DNA of 64,000 nucleotides from assembly GCA_035548415.1 (NCBI GenBank), contig DASZTA010000044.1:53020-117019 (forward strand). Direction: 5' to 3'. This DNA is from PMG-095 sp035548415 (GTDB lineage Bacteria > Myxococcota_A > Polyangia > Polyangiales > Polyangiaceae). The translations under genes and the position numbers were made by a program. How positions within the stretch are numbered: the first letter of the stretch is position 1; each line of letters opens with the position of its first letter. The notes beneath the pieces were generated by a model. The model was not told where the DNA came from. It was given only the letters and a program-made list of their open reading frames with translations, and did no database searches. Positions 1-9,060 of the stretch are shown here, in pieces.

Positions 1-2
1 CG

Positions 3-305
3 CTATTGGCGGCGTTTCCGGCGCGCCCGGACCGGCTTGGCGTTACGATCCTTCGAATTGCCCCGTTCCGCCCCGCGGCCACCTAGCAGGTGTGCGGATG
101 CCTCTGCGGCGGCGCCGTCGAGTCGGGCCACCACGTGACCCGCGTCGCGCCGGTTGAGGGGGACGCCCACGAATAGCGGTGCTGCCCCCAAAGCCGCTGC
201 AAGCTGAGCCTGAACCCCGTCCGGCAGTAGCGCGACCACGTTAATGAGTACCGAACCGTCCGAGGCTGCGGCGATTGCTGCCGGATGTGCCCTCCGAGAT
301 GCCAT
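3..305 (-). CDS. Hypothetical 100-residue protein
   Basis: I do not recognise this protein. The reading frame from an ATG at 305 gives about 100 residues: an alanine/valine-rich middle (LINVVALLPDG, then AAPLFVGVPL) followed by a basic tail ending RARRKRRQ. The frame stays open far upstream, but that part is arginine-rich shadow of the gene at 473, so the short start is preferred. It is divergent from the ImuA-like gene, and the roughly 165 bp between them presumably holds both promoters. The composition looks coding, but there is no domain to confirm it. Confidence 0.4.
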   Translation of the reverse strand: MASRRAHPAAIAAASDGSVLINVVALLPDGVQAQLAAALGAAPLFVGVPLNRRDAGHVVARLDGAAAEASAHLLGGRGAERGNSKDRNAKPVRARRKRRQ

Positions 306-472
306 GCCCCTGGCCTCTAGCGAGCCCCGTGCCAGCCGTTGATCGGGCAAATTCTCCGGGAAATTGATGCGATAGCATTGTTTTTGGGCTCCAAACTGAG
401 ACTTTCGGAGTCCGCAAAGTTCCAAGTCGAGAAACCCCGCGAGCTCCTGCGGCCTTTGGTACGCTGAAGGCA

Positions 473-1384
473 GTGAGCAGCAGCACCGATCGACTTCCCA
501 AGGTGTCCGGCGTGGCCGCCGTTTCGCTGGCCGCCATGCAGGTGGACGTGACCAACCACCTCGGGGCGGTCGGGCCGGCCACGTCCACCGGCTTGCCGCA
601 TCTGGACCAGCTGCTCGGCGGCGGCATGCGCTCGGGCATGCTGCTGGCGCTCGCCGGACCGGCTGGCAGCGGACGCACCTCGGTCGCGCTGGCGCTGGCT
701 TACCTGGCGGCGCGCGCTCGGGCTGGCGTGGTGCTCGCCGGCGCCGCCGTGGACCCGACCGAAATCGTGGCGCGCCTCGCGGCGCGCGCCCTGCACCGCG
801 AATACCCGGACGCGCGCACCTCGTACGGCGAGATCTGGACCGGGCAGGCCTGGGCCGACGACGCCAGTCGCCGTCCGATCGCCGGCGCCATCGACACCGT
901 AATGAAGAAGGTCGGCGGGCAGCTGCACCTGTTTCGCGGTACCGGGCTCGAGACGACCGCCGCGCTCTCCGAGTGCGTGCAGCAACAGTGGGCGCGCAGC
1001 GAGCGCGTGGTGCTGGTCGTCGACGACGTGGAAGGCTTTCTGGCCATGGGCGATGGCGGCATGACACGGGCCACGCTCGTCAACGGCAGCTTCGAGGCGC
1101 GCATCACTCAAGTGGGTTATGAGTTGCGCCGTATCGCGGAGCAAGGCGCGTGCGTCATCACCACGGTGCTGACCGAGCATCTGCCGCTACTTTCACCGGC
1201 CGTGACGCAAACCGTGGAGCTCGAGCGGCGCCCACTCCCCCCGCAGGAGCTCACCGAGCGCCTCGAAAAGCTCGGCGCCTGCCAGCTCGTGCTCAAGGTC
1301 ACCAAGAACCGCGTCGGCAGCACCGGCGAGGTACCGCTTTCGTTCATTCCTGGCGCCGGCACCGTCGAGGAAACGCGCACGTGA
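473..1384 (+). CDS. ImuA/RecA-like P-loop ATPase upstream of DNA polymerase IV
   Basis: A 303-residue RecA/KaiC-fold ATPase. Walker A is GPAGSGRTS (about residue 63) and a Walker B-like hydrophobic strand VVLVVDD lies near residue 185. Just before the P-loop is STGLPHLDQLLGGGM, the usual entry to RecA/ImuA-type domains. The start is a GTG. The gene lies 17 bp upstream of a Y-family polymerase in the same direction. By family knowledge, ImuA-like proteins work with error-prone polymerases in damage-induced mutagenesis; that this one does so is inferred from the neighbour. It could instead be a generic RadA/KaiC-like protein. Confidence 0.75.
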   Translation: MSSSTDRLPKVSGVAAVSLAAMQVDVTNHLGAVGPATSTGLPHLDQLLGGGMRSGMLLALAGPAGSGRTSVALALAYLAARARAGVVLAGAAVDPTEIVARLAARALHREYPDARTSYGEIWTGQAWADDASRRPIAGAIDTVMKKVGGQLHLFRGTGLETTAALSECVQQQWARSERVVLVVDDVEGFLAMGDGGMTRATLVNGSFEARITQVGYELRRIAEQGACVITTVLTEHLPLLSPAVTQTVELERRPLPPQELTERLEKLGACQLVLKVTKNRVGSTGEVPLSFIPGAGTVEETRT

Positions 1385-1401
1385 TCGCGCGGGCTTGAGT
1401 C

Positions 1402-2649
1402 GTGGCTGCCCCCCACCTGCGCACGGTGCTGCACGCCGATATGGATGCGTTTTACGCATCCATCGAGCAACGCGACCGGCCCGAGCTGCGTGGGCGGCCG
1501 GTGATCGTGGGTGGCATGCAGGCACGGGGCGTGGTGTCGGCGGCCTCGTACGAGGCGCGAAAGTTCGGCGTGCGCTCGGCCATGCCCGGCTTCGAAGCCA
1601 AGCGCCTGTGCCCGGACGGCGTGTTCCTACCGCCCGACATGGAGCGCTACGCGGCGGTCTCGGCCGAGGTGCACCGCGTGTTCGAGGAGTTCACTCCCGA
1701 GATCGAGCCGCTGGCGCTCGATGAAGCCTTCCTCGACATCACCGGCTCGCTGGCGCTCTTCGGGAGCGCCGAGCAGCTCGCGGCGCGGCTCAAGGCGCTC
1801 GTGCGTGAGCACACCGAGCTCACGGTCTCGGTCGGCATTGCCAGTAGCAAGCTGGTCGCCAAAATCGCCTGTCGCTTGGGCAAGCCGGATGGCCTGCGCA
1901 GCGTGGCGCCTGGCAGCGAGGCGAGCACGCTGGCGCCCCTTCCGATCCGCTATTTGTGGGGCGTGGGTCCCGTGCTGGGCGACAAGCTGCAGGCCCTGGG
2001 GATGCGCACGATTGGCGACCTGGCACGGGCCGATCCGGCGCGCGTCGCGCTGGCGGCAGGCGAGCGCGCTCACTACTTCATCCAGCTCGCGGGCGGCATC
2101 GACGCCCGCCCCGTAGAGGCAGAGCGCGAGCCGAAGTCGCTCGGCGAGGAGAGCACGTTCGAGCGCAACGTGAAGGAGCGGGACGTCGTGGTCGAGGCGA
2201 TCACCGCACACAGCGAAGAGGTCGCGCGGCGGCTGCGCGGCGCCGGCTACCTGGGTGCCACCGTGACACTAAAGATGAAGCTCGGTCAGGCGCGCGCGCC
2301 CCGCGAAGGCTCGGGCCGCACCTCGGCGTCACGCGAGCCGGACTACCCGCTGCTCACTCGCCAGCGCCGCTTGCCGTCGCCGACCAACGACGCCACGACC
2401 ATCGCCCGCGCCGCGGTCGAGCTCTGGGACGAGACGCAGCTGGCGCAGTCGGTACGCTTGATTGGCGTGAGCGTGAGCGCGCTCACCCGCCAGAGTAACG
2501 AGCAGCTCGAGCTGTTCGCGCCGCGGAGACCGCAGCTCGGCCCGACACTCGACGCCATTCGCGAGCGTTTCGGGCAGGGCAAGATCGGCCGGGCCGTAGC
2601 GGCGCCGGACAAGGTCAGCCCCTCCTTGCGCCGCAAATCCGGGGACTGA
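1402..2649 (+). CDS. dinB: DNA polymerase IV (Y-family translesion polymerase)
   Basis: This 415-residue protein is a Y-family polymerase, which copies past damaged template bases without proofreading. The catalytic N-terminus HADMDAFYASIEQRD carries the first metal-binding Asp, and EPLALDEAFLDITGS carries the SxDE-type catalytic acidic pair. The helix-hairpin-helix thumb (GVGPVLGDKLQALGMRTIGDLA) and the little-finger region (SLGEESTFERNV) follow, so it is full length. The GTG at 1402 is chosen because family homology starts immediately after it. It is probably co-transcribed with the ATPase 17 bp upstream. Confidence 0.95.
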   Translation: MAAPHLRTVLHADMDAFYASIEQRDRPELRGRPVIVGGMQARGVVSAASYEARKFGVRSAMPGFEAKRLCPDGVFLPPDMERYAAVSAEVHRVFEEFTPEIEPLALDEAFLDITGSLALFGSAEQLAARLKALVREHTELTVSVGIASSKLVAKIACRLGKPDGLRSVAPGSEASTLAPLPIRYLWGVGPVLGDKLQALGMRTIGDLARADPARVALAAGERAHYFIQLAGGIDARPVEAEREPKSLGEESTFERNVKERDVVVEAITAHSEEVARRLRGAGYLGATVTLKMKLGQARAPREGSGRTSASREPDYPLLTRQRRLPSPTNDATTIARAAVELWDETQLAQSVRLIGVSVSALTRQSNEQLELFAPRRPQLGPTLDAIRERFGQGKIGRAVAAPDKVSPSLRRKSGD

Positions 2650-3047
2650 GCCGGACTCATTCGAGGGCGGGCTGGTTCAACCACCATGACATCTGTGCCA
2701 TAGCGCTGTGGATAACTCGGGTTGAGTTCCGTCCGCCGGACCGTTTTGCCCACTTTTCCGGCGTTTCGAGCGATCTAACGGCAGCGAAACTGACCCCTCG
2801 CGTCAAAAGCGATTTGCGCTCTGACGCGGAACCACTGTATGAGGCGCACACACCATGACACCAAAGTCCGGGTGGCCCCAGGTGGGCCAAACACCCCTAC
2901 CGCGGTGCGGTGCCTTAAAATATTAGTAATTCTTGATACTTAGCCGGCAAAGGCGCCACGCGCGCCAAAGTGGCACGTGGTGTGCTTTAGGGCCGGCGGG
3001 CAACTCCGCCCATTGCAACTAACCTAGGTTATTTCGGAGGAACTGTA
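2650..3047. other. Intergenic region with AT-rich promoter-like stretch
   Basis: No convincing gene is seen. The notable element is an AT-rich island at about 2915-2945 in otherwise GC-rich DNA, a plausible promoter for the lipoprotein gene at 3048. A strong ribosome binding site, GGAGGAA, lies about 7 bases before its ATG. Confidence 0.4.
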
Positions 3048-3398
3048 ATGAAGAAGCTAACTAGCCTGCTCGCGATGGTCGCGCTCGGCTCGACCCTCGC
3101 AGTCGTGGGCTGCGGCGACGACGACGACTCGACCGGCCCCACGGCTGGCTCCTCGGGCTCGGGCACCGGCGGCGACGCTGGCGAGAACGCTGGCGGCACC
3201 GGCACCGTTACCGGTGGCAAGGGCGGCACGGGCGGCAAGGGCGGCTCGGGCGGCACGGCCGGCAAGGGCGGCTCGACCGCTGCTGGCGGCGGCGGTGCTG
3301 GTGGTGAAGGCGGCGTCGCCGTTGCTGGCGGTGCCGGTGGCGAAGGCGGCGTGGCTCCGGTTGCTGGCGGCGCCGGTGGCGCTGGCGGCGCGAAGTAA
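3048..3398 (+). CDS. Small Gly-rich lipoprotein
   Basis: A 116-residue predicted lipoprotein. Residues 1-21 are a lipoprotein signal peptide (MKKLTSLLAMVALGS... then AVVGC, the lipobox with the lipidated Cys), followed by an acidic stretch DDDDS. The rest is low-complexity GGxGG/GAGG sequence with no globular domain. It has a very strong Shine-Dalgarno site, its own promoter-like upstream region and a strong terminator, so it is probably an abundant monocistronic surface lipoprotein. Its function is unknown. Short Gly-rich lipoproteins of this kind are common in myxobacteria. Confidence 0.8.
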   Translation: MKKLTSLLAMVALGSTLAVVGCGDDDDSTGPTAGSSGSGTGGDAGENAGGTGTVTGGKGGTGGKGGSGGTAGKGGSTAAGGGGAGGEGGVAVAGGAGGEGGVAPVAGGAGGAGGAK

Positions 3399-3423
3399 GC
3401 CGACCCCCAACCCAAGAAAAGTC

Positions 3424-3461
3424 GGCGTGGCAGGCTCGTCCTGTCACGCCGCTTGTTTTTT
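3424..3461 (+). terminator. Intrinsic terminator
   Basis: An 11-bp stem (3424-3434 with 3440-3450, one G-U pair), a 5-nt loop and the T-rich run GCTTGTTTTTT. It ends transcription of the Gly-rich lipoprotein gene. Confidence 0.9.
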
Positions 3462-3483
3462 GTCGGCCTATACTCCGCTCACG

Positions 3484-4212
3484 ATGAGGCTCGTCACTTT
3501 AGTGCCGCTGCTCACGCTCGTTGCGTGCGCTGGCGCGCCCCCCGTCACCGCCCCCGTGCACCGCGCGAGCGACGTCGCCGAGGCCGCGCTGCTGCCGACT
3601 GGCTTCGAGAACGGCGAGAAGCTGCGAGCCAGTTGTTCGCGAGTCACGCTCCGGCAAGGCGGTGTGGCACGGCTCGCCGACGTGGATTGCAGCTTCGATC
3701 GACTCACGCGCGTGCTCAAGGCGCAGGCAGGCGAGCAATCGGCGGAGCTCATCGTCGGCAAGCGCTGCCATGCCAGCGCGGGTGGGCGGAGCCTTTGGTG
3801 CTCGGCCAACGTGGCGCGCGCCGGCCGCACGCTTTCGTTTGCCGCACGCGAGGCCGCGGCAGACACGTCGCCGGCGCCTTCGCCGGCTCAGGTGCTGGAT
3901 CTCGACGAACCGCGGCCCCAAGACGCCTCCCAGATCGAGCTCGGGTTCGCGCCGGATCCCGATGCGCCCGAGCGCGCTCTAGCGGCGCGGAGCTACGCCA
4001 ACGTGGCCGAGACGCAGCTGCCCACGGTGGGTTTGCGGGCGCTCGGTGAAATCACGGCCTCGTGCGAGGCCTGCGACAGCGGCGCCTTGCATCATGCGTT
4101 GCGCGTGGGCGCCGGTCACGTGGGCGCCGGCGAGCTCAGTCGCGTGCGTTGTTTTCGAGAAGACGACCGTTCGGTCTGTGTCGGCTCTGCGCTCGTGCCA
4201 TGGAGCTCCTGA
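3484..4212 (+). CDS. Predicted lipoprotein of unknown function
   Basis: A 242-residue protein. The ATG at 3484 is chosen because it directly begins a lipoprotein signal (MRLVTLVPLLTLVACAG, lipobox LVAC). The mature part has spaced cysteine pairs (CSRVT...DCSF; CHAS...WCSA; CEACDSG; RCFREDDRSVC) suggesting disulfide-stabilised repeats, plus a Pro/Asp-rich linker near residue 140. Its 3' end overlaps the phosphatase start by 13 bp, so the two are translationally linked. No family is recognised. Confidence 0.7.
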   Translation: MRLVTLVPLLTLVACAGAPPVTAPVHRASDVAEAALLPTGFENGEKLRASCSRVTLRQGGVARLADVDCSFDRLTRVLKAQAGEQSAELIVGKRCHASAGGRSLWCSANVARAGRTLSFAAREAAADTSPAPSPAQVLDLDEPRPQDASQIELGFAPDPDAPERALAARSYANVAETQLPTVGLRALGEITASCEACDSGALHHALRVGAGHVGAGELSRVRCFREDDRSVCVGSALVPWSS

Positions 4213-4862
4213 TCGTTCGGCACGGCGAGAGCGTGGCCAACGCCGAAGGTCGCATGCAGGGCCAGCGTGACTACCCGCTCTCGGAGGCTGGCGAGCGCCA
4301 GGCCGCGCTGCTCGGTCGTTTCCTCAAGAACGCCGGCTTTCGCTTCGACGCCGTGTATTCGTCACCGCTGACACGCGCGCGCGCCACCGCGCAGGCGCTC
4401 ACGACGTCACTCGGTTTGCCCGACGCCGAGCTCGCGCCCGAGCTGCTGGAGCTGCACGCCGGCAACCTGCAAGGCCTGACCCGTGAGGAAATTGCCGAGC
4501 AATATCCAAGCTTCATGCAGCGCGGACTGACGGAGCTGGGAGATTTTTCTGAGTACGGCGGCGAGAGCTACGCCGACGTGCAGCTGCGGGTAAAAAGCCT
4601 GGTGGCACGCCTGCAGGCGCGACATCTTTCGGACCAGCACCGTGTGCTGGCGGTGGCGCATGGCGGAACCAACTTTCATCTGGTCAAGGCGCTCGTGTGC
4701 GATCCCATCCCGCGCGTGATGAGCCTGAAGTTCGGCAACTGTACGGCAACGCTGGTGCGCATGCGCGAGCGCCGCGGGCAATACCTGGGCGAGGTCGTGT
4801 TTCACCTGCCGGTCGATTTACTGGGCGCGGCCACGGGCGAAGGCCTGGTCGGCGTGTTCTGA
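4200..4862 (+). CDS. Histidine phosphatase (phosphoglycerate mutase-like)
   Basis: A 220-residue member of the histidine phosphatase superfamily. The catalytic motif LIVRHGESVAN is at residues 4-14 and gives the phosphohistidine; SPLTRARATAQAL supplies the second arginine; VAVAHGG near residue 157 carries the second histidine. The length fits cobalamin phosphatase/GpmB-type enzymes rather than the 250-residue glycolytic mutase. The substrate cannot be assigned. The start overlaps the preceding lipoprotein, and the XPB gene follows after 6 bp, suggesting one operon. Confidence 0.85.
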   Translation: MELLIVRHGESVANAEGRMQGQRDYPLSEAGERQAALLGRFLKNAGFRFDAVYSSPLTRARATAQALTTSLGLPDAELAPELLELHAGNLQGLTREEIAEQYPSFMQRGLTELGDFSEYGGESYADVQLRVKSLVARLQARHLSDQHRVLAVAHGGTNFHLVKALVCDPIPRVMSLKFGNCTATLVRMRERRGQYLGEVVFHLPVDLLGAATGEGLVGVF

Positions 4863-4868
4863 GGCGGC

Positions 4869-6239
4869 ATGCTGGTGCTGTCTTTTCGCAGCGGCACGCT
4901 GGAGCTGAGCGGCGCCGGCAAGCACGACGAGCTGCCCAAACCGCTTGCGTGGGACGCGCGGGGCGGCGTGTTTCGGGCGCCCGCCATGGCCTACGCCGAG
5001 GTCGTGCTCGCGCTGCGAAAGCAGCAGCTGGCCTATGAGGATCGCGCGCGCGCGTACCCCGATCTCGAGCACGGGTTGCTGGTGCGGCGCGAGCCGCGGC
5101 CCTTCCAGGTAGAGGCGCTGGCCGCCTGGGAAAAAGCCCGTGGGCGCGGCGTGGTGGTGCTTCCGACTGGCGCCGGTAAGAGCCACGTGGCCTTGATGGC
5201 GATTGACGCGCGCCGACGCGCAGCGCTCGTCGTCGCGCCGACGCTGGATCTGGTGCGGCAATGGTACGACCTGCTGCGGCGCAGCTTCGGTACCGAGGTA
5301 GGGGTCGTGGGCGGCGGCTCGCACGAGGTGAAACCGCTGACGGTGACGACCTACGACTCGGCGTGCCTGCACATGGAGCACTTTGGCGCGCGCTTCGGGC
5401 TCGTGGTGTTCGACGAGTGCCATCACCTGCCGGGGCCTAGCTACGCGCTGTCGGCCGAGCTGAGCCTGGCGCCATTTCGTCTGGGGCTCACGGCAACGCC
5501 CGAGCGCGCGGACGGACAATCGTCGCGTCTGGATCAGCTGATAGGTCCCATCCTCTACCGCAAGGACATCGTCGAGCTCTCCGGGCGCTACCTGGCCGAT
5601 TACGAGGTCGAGCGCATCGACGTGGAGCTGACCGACGCCGAGCGGCTGGAGTACGACGCCGAGCGCAAGATTTACCTGGATTTCGTGCGCAGCCAGGGCA
5701 TTCGCTTCGATAGTCCCGCAGGCTTTGGTCAATTCGTCATGCGCTCTTCGCAATCGGCGGCAGGGCAGCGCGCGATGCGTGCTTACCGTCGGCAGCGCGA
5801 GCTGGCGTTGGCTTCGAGCGCCAAGCTCGAGTACCTCGAGCATTTGCTGTGGGAGCACCGCAAGCAGCGCTCGCTCGTGTTCACGCAAGACAACGCCACG
5901 GCGTACGCCGTGTCACGGCGCTTCTTGATTCCGGTCATCACGCACCAAACCAAGGTCAAAGAGCGCAGCGAGATCCTCGAGCGCTTTGCCGCCGGTACTT
6001 ACACGGCGGTGGCGACCTCCAAAGTGCTCAACGAAGGCGTGGACGTGCCGGACGCGAGTGTTGCTATCGTCCTTTCTGGTAGCGGCTCGGTGCGCGAGCA
6101 TGTGCAGCGGCTGGGGCGTGTGCTGCGGCGCCAGGGCGATAAACGCGCCATTTTGTACGAGCTGGTGTCGTCGCGCACCAACGAGTCCGGCACTTCCGAG
6201 CGGCGGCGCGAGCATTCGGCCTACGCGGGAGCAGGCTGA
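4869..6239 (+). CDS. XPB-family DNA helicase
   Basis: A 456-residue superfamily 2 helicase of the XPB/Rad25 type. Visible motifs are Walker A (PTGAGKSHVAL, about residue 98), motif II DECHH, motif III LTATPERADG, and the C-terminal VATSKVLNEGVDVPDAS and QRLGRVLRR (motifs V and VI). The short N-terminal part matches the damage-recognition-like region of compact prokaryotic XPB proteins. Its TGA overlaps the next ATG by one base (TGATG), so it is translationally coupled to a Bax1-family nuclease. In archaea XPB unwinds DNA and Bax1 cuts it; the same job here is inference. Confidence 0.92.
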   Translation: MLVLSFRSGTLELSGAGKHDELPKPLAWDARGGVFRAPAMAYAEVVLALRKQQLAYEDRARAYPDLEHGLLVRREPRPFQVEALAAWEKARGRGVVVLPTGAGKSHVALMAIDARRRAALVVAPTLDLVRQWYDLLRRSFGTEVGVVGGGSHEVKPLTVTTYDSACLHMEHFGARFGLVVFDECHHLPGPSYALSAELSLAPFRLGLTATPERADGQSSRLDQLIGPILYRKDIVELSGRYLADYEVERIDVELTDAERLEYDAERKIYLDFVRSQGIRFDSPAGFGQFVMRSSQSAAGQRAMRAYRRQRELALASSAKLEYLEHLLWEHRKQRSLVFTQDNATAYAVSRRFLIPVITHQTKVKERSEILERFAAGTYTAVATSKVLNEGVDVPDASVAIVLSGSGSVREHVQRLGRVLRRQGDKRAILYELVSSRTNESGTSERRREHSAYAGAG

Positions 6240-7471
6240 TGCTACCGCCGGAGCTCACCCGAGCCCGCAAGCGCGAAGGCAAGCTCACGCTCAGCGCGCT
6301 GTCCGCGGCTGAGCGCGCGCGTGCGCTCGAAGTCGCCGAGAAGCTGCTGACCGTGACGCGCCAAAGCATCGGCTGCGAGCGGGAGCAGGTCGAAGCGAGT
6401 TGGGCCGGTGTGGAGGCCTCCGCCCACGTGGCAGCGAAGGAGCGCAAGCTGCTGGCCGGCCTCACGCATCTGGTCGAAGCGCGCTCCGAGTTCAGCGCGC
6501 CGGCCAGCGCCGAGCCCGAGCAAGTGCGCCGGCGCGTGTTCGAGCTGGCCGCGCTGCGTCGCAGCCAGCTGGGCGACGGTGAGCTGTTCCGTCGCGAAGA
6601 CGTGCTCGGCGAGGTCGCAGGTGAGCTGGGCTTGACGGGCGAGGCCCTCGAGCAGGCTCTCTATGCGGATCTGCGCAGCGCGCAGAAGCTCGCGAGCTGC
6701 TCGGTGCCGAACGCCGCCGCGCTGGTGGCCGACTACGAGCTCACGCAGGTACAATCGGTGCTGCTGCGCGCGGTGCGCATCGAAGCGGAGGTGCGCGCCA
6801 AGAGCCCGGACGCCTACCGCGAGCTGTTTCGGAAGCTGAAGTTCCGGCAGCTGCTGTTTCGCATCGAGCCGCTGTCGGGCGGTGGCTACCGGCTCGACAT
6901 CGACGGGCCGCTGAGCTTGTTCGGAGCCACCACCAAGTACGGTCTCGAGCTGGCGTTGTCGCTGCCCGCGCTCTTGTCGTGTGGCCAACTGAAGTTGAAG
7001 GCCGAGCTGCGCTGGGGAAAGCGCCGCGAGAAGCTCACGTTCGAACAGACGTACGCGCAGCTGGCCGAGGTCGCGCCGCTCGGCGGCGTCCGCAGCGAGG
7101 TCGCCGAGTTGCTCGAGGGCTTGCAGGCGCAAGCCGGCTGGCAAGCGCAGCTCTCCGAGCGCTTGCTCGACCTCACGGAGCGGGGAGGGGGCGTGCTGGT
7201 ACCCGATCTGGAGCTGTCGCGGGCGGCGGGCAAGGCGCGGACGACGCAGCGCGTGCTGGTCGAAATCTTGGGATTTTGGAGCCGCGACGCGGTGTTCCGC
7301 CGCATCGAAGCCGCCGAGCAGGGCTTGGCCGAGCGCGTTCTGTTCGTGGTGAGCTCACGCCTCAGGGTGAGCGAGGCCCTGCTCGACGACGTTCAGGCTG
7401 CGAGCCTCTACGTCTACAAGGGCAAGATCAACGCGGCGGCTTTGCTCCGCCACGCCGAGGCTTTGCTGTAG
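6239..7471 (+). CDS. Bax1-family (DUF790) nuclease, XPB partner
   Basis: A 410-residue protein of the Bax1/DUF790 family, found in archaea and some bacteria beside XPB. Evidence: the N-terminus MLPPELTRARKREGKL, the central RKLKFRQLLFRIEP and GPLSLFGATTKYG segments, and a C-terminal nuclease-like core VPDLELSR ... RVLVEILGFWSRD resembling a PD-(D/E)XK site. It overlaps the helicase stop by 1 bp. By family knowledge Bax1 is a structure-dependent endonuclease stimulated by XPB, suggesting a nucleotide-excision-like repair module beside the dinB cassette. About 100 bp separate its end from uxaC. Confidence 0.88.
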   Translation: MLPPELTRARKREGKLTLSALSAAERARALEVAEKLLTVTRQSIGCEREQVEASWAGVEASAHVAAKERKLLAGLTHLVEARSEFSAPASAEPEQVRRRVFELAALRRSQLGDGELFRREDVLGEVAGELGLTGEALEQALYADLRSAQKLASCSVPNAAALVADYELTQVQSVLLRAVRIEAEVRAKSPDAYRELFRKLKFRQLLFRIEPLSGGGYRLDIDGPLSLFGATTKYGLELALSLPALLSCGQLKLKAELRWGKRREKLTFEQTYAQLAEVAPLGGVRSEVAELLEGLQAQAGWQAQLSERLLDLTERGGGVLVPDLELSRAAGKARTTQRVLVEILGFWSRDAVFRRIEAAEQGLAERVLFVVSSRLRVSEALLDDVQAASLYVYKGKINAAALLRHAEALL

Positions 7472-7570
7472 CCGAGCCGCCAGGCTTCGTGCATACTGCT
7501 TGCAGTTTCAACGTGCGGGTCGCTACTGCCCGAGCTCCAAGCTCGAGCCTCTATCGCGTAATTGCGCAGG

Positions 7571-8995
7571 ATGTGCCGACCCATGTTGTTCGATGACGAC
7601 TTTTTGCTCGAGACCGACGTCGCGCGCGACCTCTACCACCGCTACGCCGTCGGCCGGCCCATCATCGATTACCACTGTCATCTGCCGCCCGAGCAGATCG
7701 CGCAGGATCATCGCTTCCGCTCGCTGACCGAGCTCTGGCTCGACGGCGATCACTACAAGTGGCGCGCCATGCGCAGCAACGGCGTGCCCGAAGAGTTCTG
7801 CACGGGCGACAAGAACGACTGGGAAAAGTTCGAGGCCTGGGCCGCGACGGTGCCCAAGACGCTGCGCAACCCGCTCTATCACTGGACACATTTGGAGCTG
7901 AAGTTCCCGTTCGGCATCCGCAAGCTGCTCGGCCCGAGCACCGCGCGCGAGATCTTCGACCGCGGAGGAGCGCTCCTGCAAGACAACGCTTTCTCGACGC
8001 GCGGCTTGCTCCGCCAATTCAACGTGCACGCCGTGTGCACGACGGACGACCCTGCCGACTCGCTCGAGCACCACATTGCCTACGCCAAGGACGCCAAGGG
8101 TGGCACGCGCATGTACCCCACCTTCCGCCCCGATCGCGCGCTCGACGTGGACCAGCCCGAGCGCCTCGGCGAATGGCTGGGGCGGCTCGAGGCGCGCATC
8201 GGCTCCAACATTGCCAGCTTCGACGACTTGCTGAGCGCGCTCGACGCGCGTCACCGCGCCTTCCACGAGCTGGGCGGTCGCCTCTCGGACCACGGCCTCG
8301 AGACCGCTTACGCCGACGACTTCACCCTCAGCGAGGTGCGTGAAACGTTCGCCGCCGCGCGCGCCGGTACCGCCGCGGACCCGGGGCGCACCGCGCGCTT
8401 TCGTTCGGCGCTGCTGCACGAGCTCGCGCTTTTGGATCACGCGCGCGGCTGGGTACAGCAGTTCCATTTCGGAGCCCTGCGCAACAACAACACGCGCATG
8501 CTGCGCCGGCTGGGCCCCGACACGGGCTTCGATTCGGTGGGCGATTTCCCCATCGCGCGGCCGTTGGCGCGCTTCCTCGATCGGCTCGATCAGGACAACC
8601 GCCTGGCCAAGACCATCCTCTACAACCTGAACCCGCGCGATAACGAGGTCATGGCCACCATGATCGGCAATTTTCAGGATGGCTCGGTGGCCGGCAAGCT
8701 GCAGTTCGGCAGCGCCTGGTGGTTCCTCGACCAGCTGGAAGGCATGCAGCGGCAGATCGACGCGCTCTCGCAGATGGGCCTGCTGTCCCGCTTCGTGGGC
8801 ATGCTCACGGATTCGCGCAGCTTTCTGTCGTATTCGCGGCACGAGTACTTCCGTCGACTTTTGTGCACCCTGCTCGGCACCGACGTGCAGCGCGGCTTGT
8901 TGCCAGACGACCGCGAGCTTCTGGGCGAAATGGTGACAGACATCTGTTTCCGGAATGCCCGCGCGTACTTCGGCCTGGAATTGCCGTCTCTTTGA
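7571..8995 (+). CDS. uxaC: Glucuronate isomerase
   Basis: A uronate isomerase that converts D-glucuronate to D-fructuronate (or galacturonate to tagaturonate) in hexuronate catabolism. The amidohydrolase-fold metal site begins with DYHCHLPPEQIAQDHRF near residue 29. LWLDGDHYKWRAMRSNG and the later FGALRNNNTRM and DSRSFLSYSRHEYFRR are characteristic. The full length of about 474 residues fits the family. A TTG at 7562 or an ATG at 7583 could also be the start; 7571 is a compromise because no start has a good ribosome site. No other hexuronate genes are adjacent. Confidence 0.93.
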   Translation: MCRPMLFDDDFLLETDVARDLYHRYAVGRPIIDYHCHLPPEQIAQDHRFRSLTELWLDGDHYKWRAMRSNGVPEEFCTGDKNDWEKFEAWAATVPKTLRNPLYHWTHLELKFPFGIRKLLGPSTAREIFDRGGALLQDNAFSTRGLLRQFNVHAVCTTDDPADSLEHHIAYAKDAKGGTRMYPTFRPDRALDVDQPERLGEWLGRLEARIGSNIASFDDLLSALDARHRAFHELGGRLSDHGLETAYADDFTLSEVRETFAAARAGTAADPGRTARFRSALLHELALLDHARGWVQQFHFGALRNNNTRMLRRLGPDTGFDSVGDFPIARPLARFLDRLDQDNRLAKTILYNLNPRDNEVMATMIGNFQDGSVAGKLQFGSAWWFLDQLEGMQRQIDALSQMGLLSRFVGMLTDSRSFLSYSRHEYFRRLLCTLLGTDVQRGLLPDDRELLGEMVTDICFRNARAYFGLELPSL

Positions 8996-9060
8996 CCTGT
9001 GGACAAATTGCCTCACGGTGTCTCGAGCTGAGGCGCTGGTCCAAAACGCGCGCAGCCTCG

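Noticed and set aside
3..1067. A 354-codon minus-strand frame over the ImuA-like gene
   Set aside because: Its upstream part is extremely Arg/Pro-rich, typical of an antisense shadow in GC-rich DNA; only the last 100 codons were kept.
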